Assembly (NCBI RefSeq): GCF_030518215.1
Contig: NZ_JAULRT010000062.1
Coordinates: forward strand, 682,001-746,000
DNA length: 64,000 bases
DNA from: Gilvimarinus algae
GTDB taxonomy: Bacteria; Pseudomonadota; Gammaproteobacteria; Pseudomonadales; Cellvibrionaceae
Direction of reading: 5' to 3'
Position 1 is the first letter of the stretch. Each line of letters begins with the position of its first letter. Positions 49,731-59,103 of the stretch are shown here, one piece after another. A model generated the notes under the pieces. It was not told the origin of the DNA, ran no database searches, and was given only the letters and a program-made list of their open reading frames with translations. Position numbers and translations under genes: made by a program.

Positions 49731-50438
49731 ATGTCCGATGTACTGATTGCCGGCGCTGGCAGTACCCTGGCGCTGGCGCTGGCTGAACACTTCCAAAAGG
49801 CCGGCCACCGAGTGATAGGTGTGGGCAGAACCGCTACCGGTGCCGGCCCCTATGACCTGACGTTTTCCAGCGATTATTCCGAAACATCCCTGGCTGAGGT
49901 GGCCCTGCGGTGCCGTCGGGCCGGGGTGCGCCCGAACCTGATTCTGTGTTGCGTGGGGGTGTTGCACGATGATCTGGTGATCCCCGAGAAGCGGCTGGCG
50001 GATATTCAAAGCCAGCATCTGGCGCATTACTTTGCGGTTAACAGCATTCTCCCGGTGCTAATACTCAAGCACCTGGTGCCACTGCTGAACCGCGAGGCGG
50101 CGGTCAAGGTGGCGTTTCTCAGCGCCAAAGTGGGGAGTATTGGCGATAACCGTCTGGGCGGTTGGTATGGTTACCGAGCCAGTAAGGCGGCCTTAAATAT
50201 GCTTATCCGCACGGCCGCGATTGAACTGGCGCGCCGCCACCGGGAGGTCTGCGTGGTCGCTCTGCATCCGGGGACAACGCACTCGCCCCTGTCTGAGCCC
50301 TTTACTGACCGAATTCCCAAGGGGCGCATTTACGCGCCGCAGCAGTCGGCCGAGCGCCTGGCTCGGGTGATCGAAGGGCTTACGCCGGAGGATAACGGCC
50401 AGTTCTTCCACTGGGATGGCACTCGTCTGCCCTGGTAA
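49731..50438 (+). CDS. Short-chain dehydrogenase/reductase
   Basis: 235 residues of the classical SDR fold. Nucleotide-binding VLIAGAGSTLALAL near the start (a shortened TGxxxGxG variant), catalytic Ser in FLSAKVGSI and YxxxK in YGYRASK. Substrate unknown; it resembles CsgA/YciK-like reductases. It follows corA by 22 bp with its own GGAGGGAC site, so the two may be co-transcribed. The conserved Asn of the NNAG motif is replaced (CCVG). Confidence 0.82.
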   Translation: MSDVLIAGAGSTLALALAEHFQKAGHRVIGVGRTATGAGPYDLTFSSDYSETSLAEVALRCRRAGVRPNLILCCVGVLHDDLVIPEKRLADIQSQHLAHYFAVNSILPVLILKHLVPLLNREAAVKVAFLSAKVGSIGDNRLGGWYGYRASKAALNMLIRTAAIELARRHREVCVVALHPGTTHSPLSEPFTDRIPKGRIYAPQQSAERLARVIEGLTPEDNGQFFHWDGTRLPW

Positions 50439-50504
50439 AACAGTGCCAGGGGCTGCATTTTCTGCTAATATCGCCGGTTTTTCCGTTCTGGAGTGACTGA
50501 TCCT

Positions 50505-51608
50505 ATGAATCTTGCTGACAGAGTTCTTGCTGTTAACAACGATCTTCCCATTCGCACCGAATTGCCGGTTCACAGCGGTAAAGTGCGTTCTGTCTACTGG
50601 CTGACGCCGGCCGATAGTCGCCGGCTGATTGCCGAGAAAGGCTACGATGTGGCCGCCGATGCGCCGCTGGCAATTATGGTCATCAGTGACCGTATCTCGG
50701 CGTTTGACTGCATTTGGCACGGCGAGGGCGGTATGAATGGGGTGCCCGGCAAGGGCGCTGCTTTGAATGCGATATCCAACCACTGGTTTCGACTTTTCCG
50801 GGAAAAGGGGCTGGCTGACAGCCATATTCTGGATATTCCGCACCCGCTGGTGTGGATTGTCCAGAAAGCGCGCCCGGTCATGATTGAGGCGATCTGTCGC
50901 CAGTACATTACCGGCTCCATGTGGCGCGCCTACACCAAGGGCGAGCGGGAGTTTTGCGGTATTGAAATACCAGACGGCCTGGAGAAAGACCAGAAGCTGC
51001 CTGAACTTTTGATCACCCCGTCAACCAAAGGCATCCTTAAGGGCATTCCCGGAGTGCCGGAAGTGGATGACGTCAATATCACCCGAGCGGATATCGAGGC
51101 CAATTTCGCTGCCTTTAACTTCCAGAATAAGGCGGACATCGATCTGTACGAAAAGCTGCTGAAAGAGGGCTTTGATGTGATCAGTGACGAGCTGGCCAAG
51201 CTCGACCAAATTTTTGTCGATACCAAGTTCGAGTTCGGTTATGTGACTGACGCCGCTGGTAACGACAAATTGATTTATATGGACGAGGTCGGCACGCCGG
51301 ATTCGTCGCGTATCTGGGATGGCCCGAGCTATCGCGACGGCGAGGTCGTGGAAAAGTCCAAAGAAGAGTTTCGGCAGTTGCTGCTCAGCCACTTCGATGA
51401 CCCGGACGTGTTGCTCAACAAGGATCGCATGGAAGAACGCAAGGCGCTGGCGCGCGACAATGCGTTGCCCGAGTCTGTATTGATGCAGGTTTCGCAAACC
51501 TACCGTGGTATCGCTGAGAAAATCACAGGTGAAGCCGTTGAGCTGTCGGACAACCCTAAGCAGGAAATCATTGATATTCTGCGTAACGACTACGGGCTGG
51601 TTGATTGA
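50505..51608 (+). CDS. purC: SAICAR synthetase
   Basis: 367 residues, the long form of the enzyme rather than the ~237-residue form. [30 protein letters not shown], and FVDTKFEFG followed by [15 protein letters not shown] are the conserved ATP/CAIR sites. It ligates aspartate to CAIR in purine synthesis. GTG 50493 is a possible alternative start; ATG 50505 has GGAG about 11 nt upstream. Confidence 0.94.
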   Translation: MNLADRVLAVNNDLPIRTELPVHSGKVRSVYWLTPADSRRLIAEKGYDVAADAPLAIMVISDRISAFDCIWHGEGGMNGVPGKGAALNAISNHWFRLFREKGLADSHILDIPHPLVWIVQKARPVMIEAICRQYITGSMWRAYTKGEREFCGIEIPDGLEKDQKLPELLITPSTKGILKGIPGVPEVDDVNITRADIEANFAAFNFQNKADIDLYEKLLKEGFDVISDELAKLDQIFVDTKFEFGYVTDAAGNDKLIYMDEVGTPDSSRIWDGPSYRDGEVVEKSKEEFRQLLLSHFDDPDVLLNKDRMEERKALARDNALPESVLMQVSQTYRGIAEKITGEAVELSDNPKQEIIDILRNDYGLVD

Positions 51609-51612
51609 TTGT

Positions 51613-51659
51613 CTGGGAGGCGGTGCCTGAGTCCTAAGGCTCAGGTATCCCACTCCCAG
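51613..51659. terminator. Long hairpin between convergent purC and a small gene
   Basis: Outer arms CTGGGAG (51613-51619) and CTCCCAG (51653-51659) enclose an inner stem CCTGAG (51626-51631) with CTCAGG (51640-51645). There is no T run, so termination is uncertain. It overlaps the 3' end of the minus-strand gene. Confidence 0.4.
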
Positions 51660-51964
51660 CGCAGGGGTTCACCGAACTCGTCGTAGATGATTTTTTTACG
51701 CGGTTTGCGGTTTGGACTGCGCACTTCACGAAGTGGCGGCTGGGGGCGGCGGCGCTGCTCAATCGCGGCGATGACCTCCGTCACTGGCGTGCGGGTATCG
51801 GGCTCGGCTTTTTTGTCGAATACGTGGGGCATGGGGTTGCGGGTGTCTTCACGCCCCGACAGCCCACGAGGTACCTGATTGACCTTGCCGCCCCGAGCTT
51901 CGTACTCGCGTATCTGTGCCTCCAGTTCCTGGCGCTGCTCCTTTTTGGATTTGACCGGTTTCAT
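51641..51964 (-). CDS. Small charged hypothetical protein
   Basis: 107 residues from ATG 51964. Very hydrophilic: a helical N-terminus (KSKKEQRQELEAQIREYEA) leads to RGGKVNQVPRGLSG, then a Pro/Arg-rich tail ending DEFGEPLRWEWDT. The ARGGKV turn after a charged helix recalls small RNA-polymerase-associated regulators such as SutA, but the similarity is short. Function unknown. Its start lies 86 bp from divergent queE. The longer ORF to 52069 overlaps queE and is rejected. Confidence 0.65.
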   Translation of the reverse strand: MKPVKSKKEQRQELEAQIREYEARGGKVNQVPRGLSGREDTRNPMPHVFDKKAEPDTRTPVTEVIAAIEQRRRPQPPLREVRSPNRKPRKKIIYDEFGEPLRWEWDT

Positions 51965-52049
51965 CTGTGGGCCCGTTGCCGTGGCAGTGACAAAGCCAAC
52001 TAGAATAGCACTCGACGGCCCCAGGGTGAAGGCTGCTTGGTAGAGACTT

Positions 52050-52700
52050 ATGAGTGACGCGAGCGTCAAGATAACCGAGATTTTTTATTCGCTGCAGGGC
52101 GAGTCGACCACCGTTGGCTTGCCTACCGTGTTTGTGCGCCTGACAGGCTGTCCCTTGCGTTGCGGCTATTGTGACAGCGAGTACGCCTTTTACGGCGGGG
52201 AGCGTATGTCGCTTGAACTGGTGCTGGAAAAAGTGGCCGCTTACCGCCCGCGCTATGTCTGTGTCACCGGTGGCGAGCCCCTGGCTCAGCGCGATACGCC
52301 CCGATTGCTGCGTGCGTTGTGCGATGCCGGCTATCAGGTGTCCCTTGAAACCAGTGGCGCCATGACGCTGGAGCAGGTCGACCCACGGGTGATTAAAGTC
52401 ATGGACTTGAAAACGCCCGGCTCCGGAGAGTCGCAGCGCAACCTATGGGAAAACCTGGCCCTGCTCGGCGAAGCCGATCAAATCAAGTTTGTGATCTGCT
52501 CGCGTGAGGACTACCAGTGGGCCAAACTTAAAATCGACGAGCACCGGCTGGCCGAGCGAGTGGGCGATGTGCTCATCTCCCCGAGCTACGGGCAGATCCG
52601 CCCGCGGGATCTCGCTGACTGGGTGGTGGCGGATAACCTGCCGGTGCGCTTTCAGCTGCAGTTGCACAAATTGCTGTGGGACGATACCCCGGGCCATTAA
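52050..52700 (+). CDS. queE: 7-carboxy-7-deazaguanine synthase
   Basis: 216 residues, a minimal radical-SAM enzyme. The cluster Cys are C34, C38 and C41 in [21 protein letters not shown] and VTGGEPLAQ are the substrate and SAM segments. It converts 6-carboxytetrahydropterin to CDG, the second committed step of queuosine/preQ0 synthesis. queC follows after 13 bp, so the two form an operon. Confidence 0.95.
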   Translation: MSDASVKITEIFYSLQGESTTVGLPTVFVRLTGCPLRCGYCDSEYAFYGGERMSLELVLEKVAAYRPRYVCVTGGEPLAQRDTPRLLRALCDAGYQVSLETSGAMTLEQVDPRVIKVMDLKTPGSGESQRNLWENLALLGEADQIKFVICSREDYQWAKLKIDEHRLAERVGDVLISPSYGQIRPRDLADWVVADNLPVRFQLQLHKLLWDDTPGH

Positions 52701-52713
52701 AAGAGGACGAATC

Positions 52714-53388
52714 ATGAGTCAGAAAAAAGCCGTGGTACTGGTCTCTGGAGGTTTGGATTCGACCACCGCGTTGGCCATTGCCCGTGCTGAGGGTTACCAG
52801 TGCTACACCATTAGCTTTGATTACGGCCAGCGGATGAGGGCCGAGTTGCATGCCGCCGAGCGCGCGGCGATTGCGCTTGGCAGCGTCGACCATAAAGTGA
52901 TACGCCTGGATCTCGGTTCAATTGGCGGCTCGGCGCTCACCGATCAGGGCATTGCGGTACCCGAAGAGGAAACTCAGGGGGTGCCGGTGACCTATGTGCC
53001 GGCGCGCAACACGGTCTTTCTTTCGATTGCCCTCGGTTGGGCCGAGGTGTTGGGTGCGGATGACATTTTTATCGGCGTGAACGCTGTGGATTATTCGGGG
53101 TACCCCGATTGTCGGCCGGAGTACATCGCGGCCTATGAAAAAATGGCCAATTTGGCTACGCGCGCGGGCACGCAAGGGCATCGCCTGAAAATACGCACGC
53201 CGCTGATTGACATGACCAAAGCGCAGATTGTCCAGCGGGGTTTGGAGTTGGGCGTGGATTACAGCCTGACAGTTTCCTGTTACCAGGCCGATGACGAGGG
53301 TTTGGCGTGCGGGCGCTGCGACAGTTGCAGACTGCGTCGCGTGGGCTTCGAGCAAGCGGGAGTGAAGGATCCAACGCGGTATCGCTAG
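52714..53388 (+). CDS. queC: 7-cyano-7-deazaguanine synthase
   Basis: 224 residues. PP-loop SGGLDSTT for ATP, and a C-terminal zinc site of four cysteines (SCYQADDEG...[10 protein letters not shown]). It turns CDG into preQ0 using ammonia and ATP. ATG 52714 has AGAGGA upstream; an ORF from 52504 lies inside queE and is rejected. Downstream lies a tRNA-Lys locus, the same neighbour as in Pseudomonas. Confidence 0.95.
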   Translation: MSQKKAVVLVSGGLDSTTALAIARAEGYQCYTISFDYGQRMRAELHAAERAAIALGSVDHKVIRLDLGSIGGSALTDQGIAVPEEETQGVPVTYVPARNTVFLSIALGWAEVLGADDIFIGVNAVDYSGYPDCRPEYIAAYEKMANLATRAGTQGHRLKIRTPLIDMTKAQIVQRGLELGVDYSLTVSCYQADDEGLACGRCDSCRLRRVGFEQAGVKDPTRYR

Positions 53389-53444
53389 CAGCGGTAAGTG
53401 TTTGATCAATTGCCATTTATTACTGATTAATTGCAAAAAAGCGC

Positions 53445-53472
53445 TTGTTTTTTCTGACTAAATCATTATTAT
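53445..53472 (+). promoter_or_regulatory. Stable-RNA-type promoter of the tRNA-Lys locus
   Basis: TTGTTT (53445-53450) and TATTAT (53467-53472) are spaced by 16 bp, followed by a GC-rich discriminator (GTGCGCC), as in stringently controlled tRNA and rRNA promoters. Transcription would pass the broken tRNA copy and then the intact one. Confidence 0.6.
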
Positions 53473-53554
53473 GTGCGCCTCTGATTTGGGAGCCCAAGAC
53501 CACCGGCAGGCCGTTTGCCTGAGCGGGTTTTGGCAGAGATTGCTCTCAGTCGTC

Positions 53555-53700
53555 GGGTCGTTAGCTCAGTTGGTAGAGCAGTTGGCTTTTAACCAATTGG
53601 TCACTGGTTCGACCCATTCGCCGGGAGCGAATGGGAGTGCCGCGAAAGCGGCAGGGCGAAGCCCCCGAGCGCAGGATGCGCAAGGCTAATCCAGTACGAC
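53555..53700 (+). pseudogene. tRNA-Lys(TTT) copy interrupted by a 75-nt insert and lacking its 3' end
   Basis: Bases 53555-53612 are identical to positions 1-58 of the intact tRNA-Lys at 53745. Then comes a 75-nt insert (53613-53687), after which positions 58-70 resume (53688-53700). The break is in the T loop, with A58 present on both sides. The last two acceptor-stem bases, the discriminator base and CCA are missing (AGGAAG instead). The copy therefore should not yield a working tRNA. Whether it arose by tandem duplication or as a left-over attachment site is open. Confidence 0.88.
53613..53687 (+). repeat. Hairpin-rich insert within the tRNA-Lys T loop
   Basis: 75 nt that form four consecutive stems: CCCATTCGC/GCGAATGGG (53613-53621 with 53627-53635, 9 bp), GCCGC-GAAA-GCGGC (53639-53652, GNRA tetraloop), GGGC-GAA-GCCC (53654-53664) and GCGCA-GGA-TGCGC (53669-53681). 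No ORF. The compact run of perfect stems suggests a structured RNA or a small non-autonomous palindromic mobile element. Confidence 0.75.
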
Positions 53701-53744
53701 AGGAAGAGAGTGCGCTTTAGCGCGGCAATCTACAATCAGTTTAT

Positions 53745-53820
53745 GGGTCGTTAGCTCAGTTGGTAGAGCAGTTGGCTTTTAACCAATTGGTCACTGGTTC
53801 GAATCCAGTACGACCCACCA
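53745..53820 (+). tRNA. tRNA-Lys (anticodon TTT)
   Basis: 76 nt with genome-encoded CCA. Acceptor GGGTCGT pairs with ACGACCC, D stem GCTC/GAGC, anticodon loop CTTTTAA (anticodon TTT at 53778-53780), T stem ACTGG/CCAGT with loop TTCGAAT. All stems are intact. A strong terminator follows 4 nt later. Confidence 0.98.
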
Positions 53821-53823
53821 TAC

Positions 53824-53857
53824 AAAAAGGCGCCAGGAAGTCTCCTGGCGCCTTTTT
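53824..53857 (+). terminator. Strong Rho-independent terminator after tRNA-Lys
   Basis: 15-nt perfect arms, A5-GGCGCCAGGA (53824-53838) and TCCTGGCGCC-T5 (53843-53857), loop AGTC. It ends the tRNA transcript. Confidence 0.95.
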
Positions 53858-53999
53858 CTTTGGCTAGAAAAACATCAGCGAAGGAACCCTTGCACTCCTA
53901 TCTGTCTGATTCCCTATCGGTTTTCGTCAGTATGGTAGAATGGCGTCAGAGAAAAGCGCCGCCCGAACACGGCCTGGCGCCAACCGTGGTATTCAAATT

Positions 54000-55067
54000 A
54001 TGTCCAGCGAAGTGATTGAACATTCAGGGGCCGAGCCGCTGGCCTCTGACCGTCAAGTGGTCAAGCAGCACCTTGAGGGCATTGGCACGCACAGTGAACT
54101 GTCAGCCGAGCAAAGAGCTGAGTACATCACTAAAATCAAGGCCTTACTGGTGCGGCATAACGCTGTGCTGGTGGCCCACTACTATACCGACCCGGTGATT
54201 CAGGAGCTGGCCGAGCAAACCGGTGGCTGTGTGGCCGATTCACTGGAAATGGCACGCTTTGGCAAAGAGCACCCCGCCACGACCCTGGTGGTTGCCGGTG
54301 TAAAGTTTATGGGTGAAACGGCCAAGATCCTCACACCGCATAAACGCGTACTTATGCCGACGCTGGAGGCAACCTGTTCACTGGATATCGGCTGTCCTGC
54401 CGATGAGTTTTCTGCCTTTTGCGACGCGCACCCCGACCGTACTGTGGTGGTCTACGCCAATACCTCGGCGGCGGTGAAAGCACGGGCCGACTGGGTGGTT
54501 ACCTCCAGTATTGCCCTGGATGTAGTGGATTATCTCGATAAGCGCGGCGAGAAAATCCTCTGGGCGCCTGACAAGCACCTTGGCAGCTATGTGCAAAAAC
54601 AAACTGGCGCGGATGTCTTGCTGTGGGATGGCGCCTGCATCGTTCACGAGGAGTTCAAAGCCCGTGGCGTTGAAGATCTGAAAGCCTTGTATCCCGGCGC
54701 GGCGGTTTTGGTGCACCCGGAGTCGCCTCAGGCTGTGGTGGAGCTGGCTGATGTGGTGGGTTCCACGTCGCAGCTGATTAAGGCTGCCGAAACTCTGCCC
54801 AATCGTGAGTTTATCGTCGCCACGGATCAGGGTATTTTCTTTAAAATGCAGCAGCGCTGCCCCGACAAGACCTTTCACATCGCCCCCACGGCCGGTAGTG
54901 GGGCGAGCTGTCGCAGCTGCGCCAATTGCCCTTGGATGGCGATGAATGCGCTGGACAATTTAGCGGAGGTCTTTGAGCGCGACGACAACGAGATTTTTGT
55001 CGACGCGGCCTTGGCCGAGCAAGCCATGCGGCCTCTTCGCCGCATGCTTGACTTTAAAAAGAGCTGA
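54000..55067 (+). CDS. nadA: Quinolinate synthase A
   Basis: 355 residues. Three repeated domains with the conserved cluster cysteines in [21 protein letters not shown] and [13 protein letters not shown], which bind the [4Fe-4S] cluster. It condenses iminoaspartate with DHAP to quinolinate for NAD synthesis. [13 protein letters not shown] and [12 protein letters not shown] are family hallmarks. ATG 54000 is preferred over one at 53940; neither has a strong ribosome-binding site. nadA beside queC and tRNA-Lys is a common gammaproteobacterial neighbourhood. Confidence 0.95.
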   Translation: MSSEVIEHSGAEPLASDRQVVKQHLEGIGTHSELSAEQRAEYITKIKALLVRHNAVLVAHYYTDPVIQELAEQTGGCVADSLEMARFGKEHPATTLVVAGVKFMGETAKILTPHKRVLMPTLEATCSLDIGCPADEFSAFCDAHPDRTVVVYANTSAAVKARADWVVTSSIALDVVDYLDKRGEKILWAPDKHLGSYVQKQTGADVLLWDGACIVHEEFKARGVEDLKALYPGAAVLVHPESPQAVVELADVVGSTSQLIKAAETLPNREFIVATDQGIFFKMQQRCPDKTFHIAPTAGSGASCRSCANCPWMAMNALDNLAEVFERDDNEIFVDAALAEQAMRPLRRMLDFKKS

Positions 55068-55192
55068 GAGGCGCTTGTCTCGCTTCCCGGCGGTGCGTAA
55101 CATGTCGCCAGATTTTGCGAATTGCCGATAACCCGCTGCAGCGGGTGTCGCAGGCGCTGTCGGCGACGGCTGAATCCCTGATTGGAGAGAGT

Positions 55193-56077
55193 ATGATTCA
55201 AGGCAGTATGGTTGCCCTGGTAACCCCGATGAATGCCGATAATTCACTGGACTGGGCCGGTTTGGCGCGGTTGGTTGACTGGCATCTGGAAAAGGGCACT
55301 CACGGGATTGTCGCGGTGGGCACCACTGGTGAGTCCGCCACCTTGGATGTGGATGAGCATCTCGCGGTCATCAAGCGCGTCGTGGATCAGGTCAACGGGA
55401 AAGTCCCCGTGATTGCCGGCACTGGCGCCAACTCCACGTCCGAAGCCGTCGAATTGACTCAGGGCGCCAAAGAGGCGGGGGCCGATGCCTGTCTGCTGGT
55501 GGCACCTTATTACAACAAACCCACCCAGCGCGGCATGTACTTGCACCATGAGCACATCGCCAAAGCTGTCGATATTCCCCAGATTCTCTACAACGTCCCC
55601 GGTCGAACTGCGGTTGACCTGTTGCCGGAAACGGTACTGGAGCTGGCAAAATTGCCAAATATCATCGGTATCAAAGAAGCCACTGGTGACATGGCCAGGG
55701 CTAAGGCGATCATTGATGGCGCCCCCGATGGTTTCAAAGTTATCTCGGGCGACGACGAAACAGCGGTTGAATTGATGCTTCTCGGCGGTCATGGGGATAT
55801 TTCTGTGACGGCGAATGTCATACCCGACAAGCTGGCGCAGATGTGCGAGTTTGCCATTGCCGGTGACGCAGAGCAGGCTCGGGCTATCAACGATTCGCTG
55901 ATGTCGCTGCATCGGGCGCTGTTCCTCGAGGCAAATCCGATTCCGGTCAAGTGGGCGCTGGCGCAAATGGGGGTAATCGACACTGGCATACGCTTGCCGA
56001 TGACGACCCTGTCCGAGGTGTATCACGAGCAAGTGCGCACAGCACTGCGCGATGCCGGATTGATTCAAGCGAGTTAA
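55193..56077 (+). CDS. dapA: 4-hydroxy-tetrahydrodipicolinate synthase
   Basis: 294 residues, (beta/alpha)8 aldolase. Schiff-base Lys161 in GIKEATGD, GTTGESATL for pyruvate binding and the catalytic Tyr in VAPYYNKP/YNVPGRT. It condenses pyruvate and aspartate semialdehyde in lysine/diaminopimelate synthesis. ATG 55193 has GGAGAGAG upstream. bamC follows after 9 bp, the conserved dapA-bamC order. Confidence 0.97.
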   Translation: MIQGSMVALVTPMNADNSLDWAGLARLVDWHLEKGTHGIVAVGTTGESATLDVDEHLAVIKRVVDQVNGKVPVIAGTGANSTSEAVELTQGAKEAGADACLLVAPYYNKPTQRGMYLHHEHIAKAVDIPQILYNVPGRTAVDLLPETVLELAKLPNIIGIKEATGDMARAKAIIDGAPDGFKVISGDDETAVELMLLGGHGDISVTANVIPDKLAQMCEFAIAGDAEQARAINDSLMSLHRALFLEANPIPVKWALAQMGVIDTGIRLPMTTLSEVYHEQVRTALRDAGLIQAS

Positions 56078-56086
56078 GAACCTCTT

Positions 56087-57250
56087 ATGATAAAAACAAT
56101 AGCCCTGCGGGGCCTGCTGTTACTAATGGTGGCTCAGATCGTCGGCTGCGGCGTTTTCTGGGGAGACGAGGCCTACTTTCGCAACCGCGAGGCCGACTAC
56201 CAGAAAGCCGACAAAATAGAGCCGCTCAAAGTGCCCGAGGGCATGAGTGATCAGAGCCTTGGCAAACTCTACCCCATACCGCCTATCAAAGAGAGCGAGT
56301 TTGACGACCAGGCAGGCGAGCAGCAGTCCGAAGTGCCGCGCCCCTTGCCGCTGGCAACCAATCTGATGCAGGAAAACGTAAAGATTCAGCGGCTGGGCGA
56401 TGAGCGCTGGATTTTGATGAACGTTTCTCCCGGTGAAGTGTGGCCCCGGGTGCGCAGTTTTCTCAATGACAATAACGTCGATGTTGCCAGTGCCGATATT
56501 GGCCGCGGCATCATCGAAAGCCACTGGCTGCAGTTCAAGACTGACCTGAGCACCACAGACCGCTATCGGGTGCAAATTGATCAGGGCGTTCAGCCAGAGA
56601 CGAGTGAAATCCATATTGTGCACCAGTCGGTGCCGGGCTCAGAGCCGGGCGGTGATCTTCCCTGGCCGATGCAGTCTTCCTCAGCTGAGCGTGAGTCCTG
56701 GCTGTTGGACGAGCTGGCAGCGGCGCTGGCCCGCGATGAGACTATAGGCGGCACTTCACTGCTGGCACAAGCCATCGGCGGCGAGGCCAAGTCGGCGTTG
56801 GTGGTGGAAGAAAAAGAGCCAGTCATGAAGATTCGCCTCAACGAGGCGAGGGCCAAGGCGACCCTCTTTCATTCGATGAAAGAAGACGGTTTTGCTGTCT
56901 ACGACAGTGCTCCCGACGACGGTGTCTACTATTTGGCTTACGAGCCTCTGGAGCCGGAAGACGACGGTTGGTTCAGTGGCTGGTTTGAGAGCGATCGCAA
57001 GGCCGTACATACCAGCCCCTACACGTTGGCCCAGCTATTGACAGTGGTGCCGCAAGGCGATGAGTTTGAACGTGCGCCTCTGTCGAACCGCAAAAACGAG
57101 AAAACCTTTTCCGATGCGCCCGGTTATCTGCTGTTCATTAAGGGCGAGTCCGGCGACTACACGGTGCACTTGCGCGATCCTTACGGTAAGCGCCTGGATC
57201 CGCGCAAGGCTCGCGAACTCTTGACCTTGCTGCGCACTAATCTGATTTAA
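56087..57250 (+). CDS. bamC: Outer-membrane assembly lipoprotein BamC
   Basis: 387 residues. Lipobox QIVGC (Cys21), then an unstructured segment binding BamD (AYFRNREADYQKADKIEPLKV), and two helix-grip domains (VWPRVRSFLNDNNVDV; PYTLAQLLTVVPQGDEF). BamC is an accessory of the BAM complex that inserts outer-membrane beta-barrels. Adjacent dapA supports the call. NADYR... repeats in the N-terminus fit NlpB proteins. Confidence 0.93.
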   Translation: MIKTIALRGLLLLMVAQIVGCGVFWGDEAYFRNREADYQKADKIEPLKVPEGMSDQSLGKLYPIPPIKESEFDDQAGEQQSEVPRPLPLATNLMQENVKIQRLGDERWILMNVSPGEVWPRVRSFLNDNNVDVASADIGRGIIESHWLQFKTDLSTTDRYRVQIDQGVQPETSEIHIVHQSVPGSEPGGDLPWPMQSSSAERESWLLDELAAALARDETIGGTSLLAQAIGGEAKSALVVEEKEPVMKIRLNEARAKATLFHSMKEDGFAVYDSAPDDGVYYLAYEPLEPEDDGWFSGWFESDRKAVHTSPYTLAQLLTVVPQGDEFERAPLSNRKNEKTFSDAPGYLLFIKGESGDYTVHLRDPYGKRLDPRKARELLTLLRTNLI

Positions 57251-57303
57251 CGCCTGATCACGAGCGGAGCCCGGTGCGCTGGCTCCGAACCGGAGGGGGA
57301 CAT

Positions 57304-58089
57304 TTGCGTATTGCCTCACTGGGCAGCGGCAGCCAGGGTAATGCCACCTTGCTTGAGTGGCGCGGCGGTGCGCTGCTGATCGACTGCGGTTTCAGTGTCA
57401 AAGAAGCACTGGCTCGCCTCGAGCGCCTGGGGTACAGCGCGGGCGAGCTGAGTGCGGTTCTGGTAACCCATGAGCACTCCGATCATATCAAGGGAGTTGC
57501 CGCACTGGCGCGCCGCTTTACTTTGCCGGTGTACATGACCCCAGGCACCTATCACAGCCGAAACCACGGTATGCTTCCCCATCTCCAGCTGATTGAGGGC
57601 TATCAGCCTTTTGCCATTGGCGATCTTAAGGTCGAGCCCGTGGCTGTGCCTCACGATGCCCGCGAACCCGCCCAGTTTGTCTTTGAGGCCGATGGTTTGC
57701 GGGTCGGTGTGCTGACCGATCTCGGCAGTATTTCACCGCATGTTGAGCAAAGTTACCAAGGGTGCGATGCGCTGGTGTTAGAGGCCAATCACGATCCGCG
57801 TATGCTCGCCGGCGGACCTTACCCGCCGTCTTTAAAGCAGAGGGTCGGGGGCCCCTGGGGACACCTGAGTAACCAGCAGGCGGCCGGCTTTCTCAAGAGG
57901 CTGGATACCGCCCGGCTGCAACATCTGGTGATCGCCCATATCAGCCAGAAAAACAACACCTTGGAGCTGGCACGCGAGGCGATTGAGCCGGTTTCGGCGG
58001 AAGTCGCCAACGTCATTTATGCCTGTCAGAACGAGGGATTTGGCTGGCTGGATGTCAGTGTGCTTGGCGTCGAAAGTGCTTTGGCGTGA
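57304..58089 (+). CDS. MBL-fold metallo-hydrolase (YycJ-like)
   Basis: About 261 residues. THEHSDH is the HxHxDH dinuclear zinc site, with VLTDLG and EANHDPRML supplying other ligands; LGSGSQGNATLL near the start is typical of the YycJ/WalJ group. A double-strand-specific exonuclease role is known for YycJ relatives, but this is an extrapolation. The start is probably TTG 57304, preceded at 5 nt by a strong GGAGGGGG; a GTG at 57274 would add ten residues upstream of that site. Confidence 0.85.
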   Translation: MRIASLGSGSQGNATLLEWRGGALLIDCGFSVKEALARLERLGYSAGELSAVLVTHEHSDHIKGVAALARRFTLPVYMTPGTYHSRNHGMLPHLQLIEGYQPFAIGDLKVEPVAVPHDAREPAQFVFEADGLRVGVLTDLGSISPHVEQSYQGCDALVLEANHDPRMLAGGPYPPSLKQRVGGPWGHLSNQQAAGFLKRLDTARLQHLVIAHISQKNNTLELAREAIEPVSAEVANVIYACQNEGFGWLDVSVLGVESALA

Positions 58090-58164
58090 AACTATTTGCT
58101 ATAGTGAGATACACAACACGATGGGAGCGAGACTCCCACAGCCTATAGAGGAGCCTTGGCTGCA

Positions 58165-58428
58165 ATGGAACGTCGTCAGCACGAACGCACCAGTCGCAGT
58201 ATCCGCGTCGAAATGACCCATCCGGGCATCGGCACCATCGTCGGCTTTACCACCGATATCTCCGACGGTGGTGCCCAGGTCGTCATTGACAACCAGCCCA
58301 ACCCGCCAGTCGGCACCGTTGTCGATGTGCTGTTCCGCAAAGTGGTGGGGCCTATCAACTCAGAGCCTGTCAAAATGCGAGTGGTCCGCCAGTTTCGCAA
58401 CATAGTGGGTCTGACCTTTGCTGTCTGA
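58165..58428 (+). CDS. Single-domain PilZ protein
   Basis: 87 residues, one PilZ domain. The c-di-GMP contacts RxxxR (ERRQHERTSR) and DxSxxG (DISDGG) are both present, so it probably binds c-di-GMP and relays it in motility or biofilm control. ATG 58165 is used; TTG 58156 has GAGGAG closer and is an alternative adding MAA. It follows the MBL gene by 75 bp. Confidence 0.88.
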   Translation: MERRQHERTSRSIRVEMTHPGIGTIVGFTTDISDGGAQVVIDNQPNPPVGTVVDVLFRKVVGPINSEPVKMRVVRQFRNIVGLTFAV

Positions 58429-58431
58429 TAG

Positions 58432-58935
58432 CTACTGACAATGCTCTGGCAAGCTTGTCTTGCCCCGGTTTTCGTCAATGGAAGTTTCGAGTTGCAGCAG
58501 GTCGGCACACCCGGCTGCCGGGTTCCCGGCAAGATTAAGATCCGTCAGATTGATCAAGTTCAGTAGCGGCGCCGTATTTTCAATAGCGTTGTTTTCGAGA
58601 ATCAGTGTGCGCAGTTTACCCAGGTTGGCGACTGCGGTGATGTCGGTAATCTTGTTATCGGACAAGTCCAGCTCAGTCAGGGCGTAGAATTTTTGTAGCC
58701 CCGCCAGGGTCTCGATACCCGCGTGCGTGCAACGCAGGCGGGTGAGCTCTGCCACCTGGGTAACTTTGTGATCTTTGATGGTTTGCGCCAGACAGACATC
58801 CAGATTGCGATCCTCTACGGCATAGTCGCTTAAGAGGGGCTTGGGGGTATACACAACGCGGTCGTTGACGGAAACATCGTAGCCCTTGCAGCCGATTAAA
58901 AGGCAGGTAAGAAAGGTCCAGGGAGCTATTTTCAT
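58432..58935 (-). CDS. Leucine-rich-repeat lipoprotein
   Basis: 167 residues from ATG 58935. Lipobox LIGC (Cys16). Four short LRR units follow (GLQKFYALTELDLSDNKITD, NLGKLRTLILENNAIEN, NLINLTDLNLAGNPA), the 22-residue type of SDS22/internalin. It should form a small protein-binding solenoid on the periplasmic side. Binding partner unknown. Convergent with the PilZ gene, 3 bp apart, with no terminator seen between them. Confidence 0.82.
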   Translation of the reverse strand: MKIAPWTFLTCLLIGCKGYDVSVNDRVVYTPKPLLSDYAVEDRNLDVCLAQTIKDHKVTQVAELTRLRCTHAGIETLAGLQKFYALTELDLSDNKITDITAVANLGKLRTLILENNAIENTAPLLNLINLTDLNLAGNPAAGCADLLQLETSIDENRGKTSLPEHCQ

Positions 58936-59103
58936 GAGGTGCGGTCTCAGTGCCGGGAGGCCTGACAGTCGCAATAAGTGTCAGGCTGAATTCAGTTTCG
59001 GTTAAGCCATTTCCTGTAATTTGTGACAGCAGGCGAAACACTTTGCCGCTCAATGGTATAGCATTACGGGCCGAGAATCATTGGCCAGTTGTCAGGAGTC
59101 AAT

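Noticed and set aside
53471-53689. A 72-codon ORF running through the broken tRNA copy
   Set aside because: It overlaps the tRNA-derived sequence and the hairpin insert, with no ribosome-binding site or protein domain. RNA structure explains the sequence better.
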